Assembly: GCA_015501075.1 (NCBI GenBank) | Contig: JADNYJ010000105.1 | Coordinates: 62,001-126,000 of the forward strand | Length of the DNA: 64,000 nt | Direction of reading: 5' to 3' | Source of the DNA: Gymnopilus junonius | Lineage: Eukaryota; Basidiomycota; Agaricomycetes; Agaricales; Galerinaceae | Part shown: positions 57,754-64,000 of the stretch, one piece after another | How the letters are laid out: the number at the start of each line of letters is the position of its first letter | How positions within the stretch are numbered: position 1 is the first letter of the stretch | Made by a program: the position numbers and the translations under genes | The notes under the pieces: generated by a model | Told to the model about the DNA's origin: nothing | Database searches by the model: none | The model's input: the letters and a program-made list of their open reading frames with translations, nothing else

Positions 57754-58779
57754 AGTAAATGCTTAACCTCTAGCCGTGAAAGGGTAAATGGACAAGAAGT
57801 TGGGGGTCATTTTGTATGAAAGGCCTGTCTTTTATGCATTTGAACACTTGCACTACAATTGAAATTCAAATAATGTATGGCACGATATTAAGTAACGCAC
57901 CGATAGAAGTTCCAGGGCAGGGGCACGAACCGATCTTTCAACTAAAATAGCTTCCGTTGGTGCTAGAAAAAGAATGTTCGATCGTCTAGCAGTCGGGTGC
58001 GTGTAGAATTTTCATTGGGCGGGTCCTTCAGTTCGCAGCGTCGACAGAGTGACGCGTCATCTTACAAATGACAATTTGAAAATATAGTGGCATGCGAAAA
58101 GAACAAGAAAAGCTTGTGACACGATGGGACTGGTGATACAGCAGTGACAGAGAGCTTTGAGCTTGAGAGTGTGATAGGAAGCCTGTTTAATCGCGAGTCT
58201 TTGATTCCCCTTCGCATGAAAACACATCCCGTGATTGATAGAAGAGAGGCGGGACGCGTGGCCGGTATTGTAAAGAAGCTCGGAACCATCCCGTCCATGA
58301 ATCGGATGTAGGGCGATCACGATGAGATGCCTTCGCCCTTATATTCATACAAAGCAAAAAGGACTCTTTAAAGTCTCCCTCTTAGCCTGTCGATCGGGAA
58401 TAAGTAGACGAGAATACATGGCAAAAATATATCACACTTAGTATGCATTGCGCTGGAGTTTCTTATACCTTTTCAGCCATAGTCATCACAAGTGGAAAGT
58501 GCGACAGATACCCCCAAGCTTATTTTAGTTGATCCCACCTGAGATAACCTGAAGAATTCTGTATTAGACACTGAAACTTGCATGACATGTATAAATTTTA
58601 ATTAAGACACTCAAGACTCCAGTATCCAGTGCTTGAGCAGTGGAGAGGGGCCGGGGGCTAGGCAGCAGCTGAGATGGAGATGGATTGGTGTAGTCCTACG
58701 GCAAACAGGCCCGACGTGTAGCTAATCTACGGGATCACGTGCAATGATCAGATAGTGCCTATCTCCCTATTCCAGCAGT
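57754..58779. other. Intergenic, no gene seen
   Basis: This is the promoter side of the mannosidase gene. Two overlapping minus-strand frames (58320-58057) have no motif. Confidence 0.5.
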
Positions 58780-58890
58780 CATCACACGGGGGGCAAGCGG
58801 CTGTCCAATTGGCTCAAAATGAGCATTTTGTAATATAAAAGTGCTCATTTTGGGCCGTTTGGACAGTTGCTTGCCCGTCGTGTCAATGAT
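58780..58890. mobile_element. Short foldback (MITE-like) element, about 110 bp
   Basis: Two ~50-nt arms form an imperfect palindrome. The left arm begins ACACGGGGGGCAAGC and passes CTGTCCAA and CAAAATGAGCA. The complement of the right arm reads ACACGACGGGCAAGC, CTGTCCAA and CAAAATGAGCA. The loop is about ten AT-rich bases. No clear target-site duplication is seen, and no coding potential. Confidence 0.7.
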
Positions 58891-59652
58891 TGAAGGTGCA
58901 GCTGCAATGACATGGAATGACAATGGTTAGAAAGACTCTAGCAAGTTGCTGGCAAATAAAGGAGAAAAATAAAAAAATTTGCTGACCTTGATCATGGCAG
59001 GTTGGTCCCCCTTGCCTTTCTGTCAGTTGTATCTGGAGAGATCTGGTGACAAATGCGATCCTGTGGTGACACTATGATAACCCGAGTGAAGGAAAGAAAC
59101 AAGAATAGAGTCCTGACAGGACTCGGAGCCTCAACTTCTTCACCTATAAATAGCACAGAGGGATGTTTGTACCTGTAAAATTTAAATGTCAGTAAGAGTG
59201 TTGAACTGCCACATGAAGTACTACATAAAATGTTAGTAAGAAACCAGATAGAGCAGTCAGAAGACTCTCATCTAGACCAAGGTCCTAAAGAGAAGCAGCA
59301 CCGGAGGAATGGGGATAGTAGCCACTGAGTTCTTTACTGATCTCCTAGTCTCATGCACATTTTCAGAGATTTATGGTGTATCCAAGTTGGTCGTGGGATT
59401 AACAAGATAGGCATTTTAATAGTGAGAATTATTATACAGCAGATGGAGATAACCTAATGATTTGAAGGGAGCAGTCGTAGCATCATTATATGGATAACTA
59501 GACAAGAACAGGACACCTTCAAAGTTTATTATAATGGGATCTCAGGACCGCGGAAGCAAAATATATCTTCATCCCGAATCTCCTCTATTTGGTGCCTGGA
59601 AGGAAACAATGGTATGTCAGCATCGCAGCACAGAGTACATAAGCCGGGAAAC
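58891..59652. other. AT-rich, CpG-poor intergenic DNA
   Basis: No supported gene. The reduced CpG content suggests old repeat DNA. A short plus-strand frame at 59534-59746 overlaps the end of the F-box gene antisense. Confidence 0.45.
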
Positions 59653-62600
59653 TCACTTCGCCTTCAAGTGTGATCTCATTCCGTTGAAATTAAACAACGG
59701 TGGGGGCTTCTCCAACGGGCCTTCAATTCCAAGATCGTGCATATGATGTATGATAGCTGACAGTTCAATAAGCTCCGGCTTGTTTCCACCGCGGGGAACT
59801 AAAGGGAGAGGAGGATTTTGAGCACTGGTCTGTTCAGCTGCCTGATTCGAATCTGAATCGCCATTCCCAAGAGCTGGACTTGAAGAGGCAGCAGCAGCAG
59901 CGGCGGCTTCGGTGGACTGCTTTTGTCTAAGGCAGTGTCGACATCCATAATTATTCTTATCGATCTCTTTTTTCCCAGCAGCAGTATATGACAGGGGGCC
60001 AAGAAGCTTCTGCACAAGACCGTGATGATAAGGAAATACTCCGCAGCAAGTTAAAATGTCCTCCGAAGCAAACGAGACTTTCATATTGTCGTGCCTGTGG
60101 CTGTGTCCAATCTACAGAATGTTTTAAGGAGAGGACAAGAAAAACTCGAAAAACAGAACATACGAGGCTTCTGGAGTCCAAGACCATACAAGGTTCACAG
60201 GACATGCATACGACAGCGAGGCCGACTGTCAGTAAATAGTTGCCTGCTTGACGATCTTCAGCATGTTCAAGCGCCGCGACGCTCGCCCTCAAAACATTGA
60301 TCGCCTAGATATGTCAAGTAAATCTCACTGCTAAGTTCAGATGAAAAAGCAATCGTCGACACCGACCTTTTCGTCCTTGACGAAATTAGCAGCGTCCCAA
60401 ATCACCTTCTTTCCCGTCCTCAACCTGCCCTTCTCTTTATTACCAACTACGCACTCATGCAAGCATGCGCCAGCGAAGTCCATGCACCCGTCCATTCGAT
60501 ACTTTTGCTCCACACAACCGCATCTCTTGCAGAAGAACCGGCCAGTGACCCTTTCGACGGGATGCAAGATATTCTTGCTTGCATTCTTCCAATTTTGTGG
60601 GAAGCCCAGTACAAGGCCCAAATCGACTTTCGCTTTGTCCACCCACTTCTTCAATTGGCTGGCAAGAAGCTCCTTCATAACCTTATCGTTTTGCAGAGTC
60701 TCTGAGACAGAGACGACAGTTTTCCCGCGCTCTGCGGATTGAAGCATTTCGATTACGGGCAACTTTCGGAAGGTCGGGAGCGACGGCATATAAGGGTACG
60801 CCTTGGTTGAACGGAGACGGTTGTAGACTGTCTCGACCTCCCCACGGTTTTTCATAAGCGAAATTTCAGCGCTACGCCTTTCCCGTTTGTCGGCAAGCGC
60901 AAGAAGCTGAGCTTCAATTTGCTCCTGCATGACTTGGACGTCTGAAAGTCAGGTCAGAAATACAATCTAAAAAGAGGTGAGGGGACACCACGTACCAACT
61001 TCGCTAATTTTTTCAATCAACTTTGTTTTGCGTAATTGATAAGGACCGTAGACGGTATTGTTAAGATCATCATATTCCCAACCATAAGATGATGCAATTT
61101 CTTGCTCCTGACGTGGAAAAATACCATCAGAAAGACTCGACAGTGAACCTGTTAAATTTTCACTTACAAAGTTAAGTTATTCTCCTTCGTGCGGTTCAGC
61201 TCTTGCACTCTGTGCTTGTTCCACTTGTGAATCTCGACACAGAACTGAAATGAAAAAAAGCTGCTTGAACCAAGTTCTGCCACATCTAGAGAAGGAAAAC
61301 AAACCTTCATCCATTGCTCGTTACGCTTTTTAGTTTGTCCAAATTTCTGCAACAAAAGGAGTAAATGAATGCATGACAAGGCGTCTATGAATTGGAAGGT
61401 ACCTCTTGATCTACGATTCCCGGAAGACACATGGCTTGAACGGCAATGACTTGTTCTGCACGAGCAAAGTACATAGCCAAGTCGGGCCCTGATTTCACCA
61501 AAGAAGCAAGCATTAGCCTTGACACCTATTTTCCAACATACGAGATGAAAGGACTTGCACGTTGCGTTTCCAACAAACACCCGGCCTAAAAAAGGGTTAT
61601 ATTCATTGTATTTACAACCAAATAGACGGATTAAATACCCACCCGCCAAGAAAGGTCCTTCATTCGTGGGCACGAGTTCATACACCCTATCGATAGCAGG
61701 TATCCCCTGACGGAACATTCGAGTGAACTTGATCGATTTTCTGGAAAAATTTAAGGAAAATGCGATCAAATCAGTTCGAAATTCGACCGAATGATAAATG
61801 CATACGTAGAATTACTACATCGGGGCTACATTATAACATTTTTAAGATTCAGTTATCCAATAAAAGCAGGAAATACTCACATCCTTGCAAATTCTTGCTC
61901 TTAGCGCAAAAGAAGCGTAGGATAACGACGTCTCTTTACCACAAAACTACGATGAGTCAGAAAGAAATGCATTATTTAGTAGTTGTGAAGTAGATACCAA
62001 CATACCTCACACTTGCCGCCATCAAACACAAACGCGGCATAGGCAGCTTCCCCGAAAAACCCCTTTGGTGGATCTGGGAGTTTCGCTATGAACTTAGTCT
62101 CTGTTCTTTCTATCGGGCCCGCATGCCCCAGAGGAAGACTATGTTCCACGACTGTATATTCGAAAGTACATCCCGATCCCTTCCGTGCCTCGCGCCATAT
62201 GAATTGGGCTTCCGAACTCAGAAGGGTCATACAAAGGGCTTTGCAGGTCCGCGCTACTGCAAGGACGTGCTGGGGTGAGCCTGTTAGAATGAGGATTTCT
62301 GCTTGAAGCTCGAGAGGGAGAGTGAGGATGGAGCAGCCTGGGGTTGGAGCAGATGCAGACTGGGATGCACTAGTATTCGCATTTGCTTCATCGACGACAG
62401 CAGAAGCCGGTAGTTGATGGTTGGAATGATCACCAAGGCGCACCCTCTTCGCTGGTGGTGCTCCGACGTCTGGAGTTTCACCCGAGCTGGAGGCCGAGGG
62501 GGGTGTCTCAGAAGATGGTCCGGAAGGGGAGGCGGAAAGTTGTGGTTCAGTCGCATCTCCTTCAGAATCGTCGCTCAGCCGACGCCTCTTTGTCAACACA

Positions 62601-63055
62601 GGAGACCCTCCATCAGCAGGTAAGGGTGTGGCAGTTGTCCTATTTTCTTGAACGATCTCTTCCTCTGCTCTTGTCCCCCCATCTTCGGCTGCATGCACCG
62701 CTTCTCCTGGGGTCTCAAATTCCAGATCGGCTGCAGCAACTGGAGGCTCTTCAGTGGTTTCTTCAGTTGTACTGGTGTCCACTCTACGTTTCTTGGCTTG
62801 TGGTGAGTCGTCATTACCGGATATCGTGGCCTCCAACTCCTCCTTTTTCACTTCACTTTCTTCGTCTTCATGTCTTTCTTTTCTTTTCCCTATCAATGGA
62901 AGGGTATGGCCAGGTGTCGCAGAGGTTTCGGAAGAATGAGCATTTTCCGAGTTGAGCACTTGGTTCTCTAAGGAGTCTTCCATCTTGACGACGGGATTGT
63001 CGTCAGTATTTGTACCTATCAGTGGTGTAATCGGTTCCAACTTGAGATGTCGCAT
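59653..63055 (-). CDS. F-box protein with C-terminal zinc-binding region
   Basis: Candidate substrate receptor of an SCF ubiquitin ligase, of a type expanded in Agaricomycetes. Exon 1 (63055-62006, 350 codons) starts MRHLKLEPITPLIG. It has ~225 acidic, Lys/Ser-rich disordered residues with nuclear-signal-like KKRRVD, KRRRLS and KRVRL. The F-box follows (LTLPLELQAEILILTG .. VARTCKALCMTLLSSEAQFIW) and FGEAAYAAFVFDGGKCE. Several short exons follow, including ASFALRARICKD, AIDRVYELVPTNEGPFLAG and RNEQWMKFCVEIHKWNKHRV. A long exon contains VQVMQEQIEAQLLALADKRE and the zinc-like RFFCKRCGCVEQKYRMDGCM. The last part has VCMSCEPCMVLD and YGCRHCLRQKQST with a poly-Ala run. Exon boundaries after the first are approximate. 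The substrate is unknown. Confidence 0.8.
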
Positions 63056-64000
63056 TTCAAGCGAGGTGTTTTTTCTTCGAGTTCAACACTGACGTGTTTT
63101 ACTTTTACAAGATCAGGTCACTGCAAATCACTGAGGCAGAAAGCCACAGTTATAATACTGCACAAAAGGAAATGTATGTTAACCAAGGTTTACAAGTCAA
63201 ATCAGACAAACCAAACGAAGTGAAAAAAAGCTAAGATGAAGAAAAGCCGGAGCTCGAATTTAAAGGGAAGGCTTACCAGGGGTTATAACAAGAAATTCAA
63301 CAGATAAGACTATAGAGTAGCAAGCAAGCACCTTGATATAGAAGAGCTGGAAACAAGTGCCAAAGCTAGTGTTGCCGTGAGCTGAGCGGGCTTGAGCGTT
63401 GAGCTGGCTCAAGTTCCAGTCTAACCATTTTAGGAAGCTTGAGTCGCCTTGAGTCCGCCGCGATCAAGTTGTGCTTGAGCTCTGTCGTCTTCATCCTCAT
63501 TCGGGCTTACTGACATCATTGCTCTTTCTCTGACCCCTACGATGCTTGTTACATCTCTATATTTGTTCTATCTCCATCTATCTACCGAATACCTTCATAT
63601 ATTAGCGATAACAAACCCTTTCAAGGGTTTTGAAGTTCTCACTTCTCAAGTGGCGATCAAGCCACCTCAAGCTGATTAGCCGAGAGCGCAAAGCACTCCA
63701 AACTCAACCCCACTCCTGCGGTAAGCCTGTTTAGGAGCAGGCCTAAACCTTTTTTTATGGGATAAAATTCAGGAAATGAATTTACAGCTGCAATGAACTT
63801 AAACTTTAAAATGCCTGAGAACTAACTGAAAATGTAATGTTCTGGTCATTTGCTGTAACACAAAAAAATTAATATTTAGAGACTAGATAGATTGCTCATG
63901 AAAAAATACAAAAGTTCACATTTAGAAAAATTTCTGCCAGAGTCTCAATGAAAGATTCAGACTGTCCTTTTGATTATTGTTAAATTTGAGATTGAACTAC
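63056..64000. other. Repeat-like AT-rich right edge
   Basis: No gene. A CpG-containing patch (about 63370-63720) with many CTTGAG/CTCAAG words is surrounded by CpG-poor AT-rich DNA, resembling the end of a transposable element that runs out of recognisable structure. Confidence 0.4.

Noticed and set aside
1..64000. Search for tRNA, rRNA, CRISPR arrays, viral genes, prokaryotic operons or a biosynthetic cluster.
   Set aside because: No cloverleaf-type, rRNA-like or regularly spaced repeat sequence was noticed by eye, and the single P450 has no adjacent biosynthetic partner genes.

Overview
The window is nuclear DNA of a filamentous fungus, most probably a mushroom-forming basidiomycete (Agaricomycetes). 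Genes on both strands are densely interrupted by introns of about 46-75 nt with GT..AG ends. The gene content also fits: a HET-domain protein, a microsomal P450, an ADIPOR-like PAQR receptor, a GH47 mannosidase, and an F-box protein with a C-terminal Cys/His zinc region. Exon-intron structures were built by eye from splice signals, reading frame and family motifs. For most genes the exon lengths sum to a multiple of three. There is no rRNA, tRNA, CRISPR array, viral gene or recognisable secondary-metabolite cluster.

Layout. 0.9-3.5 kb: a small unrecognised three-exon gene and a broken HtrL/YibB-type glycosyltransferase gene. 3.9-6.2 kb: a HET-domain protein with an odd Gly-Trp-Asn-Gln repeat tail. 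7.9-13.7 kb: a giant LIM protein with a ~1,670-residue disordered N-terminus. 16.6-20.9 kb: NAC beta (EGD1), a diamine N-acetyltransferase, a coactosin-like actin-binding protein and an RRG9/neugrin-like mitochondrial protein. 21.5-28.3 kb: cytochrome P450, PAQR receptor, an unrecognised gene and a PDK1-like kinase. 28.7-30.3 kb: FYV10/GID9. 33.5-40.6 kb: PIG-S and a SNT1/NCoR-like double-SANT corepressor, divergently arranged. 41.9-48.4 kb: PIN4 parvulin and RLI1/ABCE1 (divergent, 192 bp apart), a DNAJC17/Cwc23-like J protein and an unrecognised 145-residue protein. 48.8-52.1 kb: an old, almost CpG-free repeat relic with a younger CpG-rich hAT-type non-autonomous element nested inside it. 52.3-54.6 kb: a NOC4 gene whose frame is broken at about five places. 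55.1-57.8 kb: a secreted GH47 alpha-mannosidase. 58.8 kb: a short foldback element. 59.7-63.1 kb: an F-box protein. The right edge is AT-rich repeat-like DNA.

The genes are mostly conserved housekeeping functions (translation and ribosome recycling, GPI anchoring, ubiquitin ligase, histone deacetylase corepressor, splicing), not a pathway cluster. The items most worth a second look are the nested transposon with opposite CpG states, the frame-broken NOC4 and HtrL-type genes, the HET repeat tail, two GC-AG introns in neighbouring genes, and the PIN4/RLI1 shared promoter with a ribosome-biogenesis-type motif. I found no convincing new multi-gene system.
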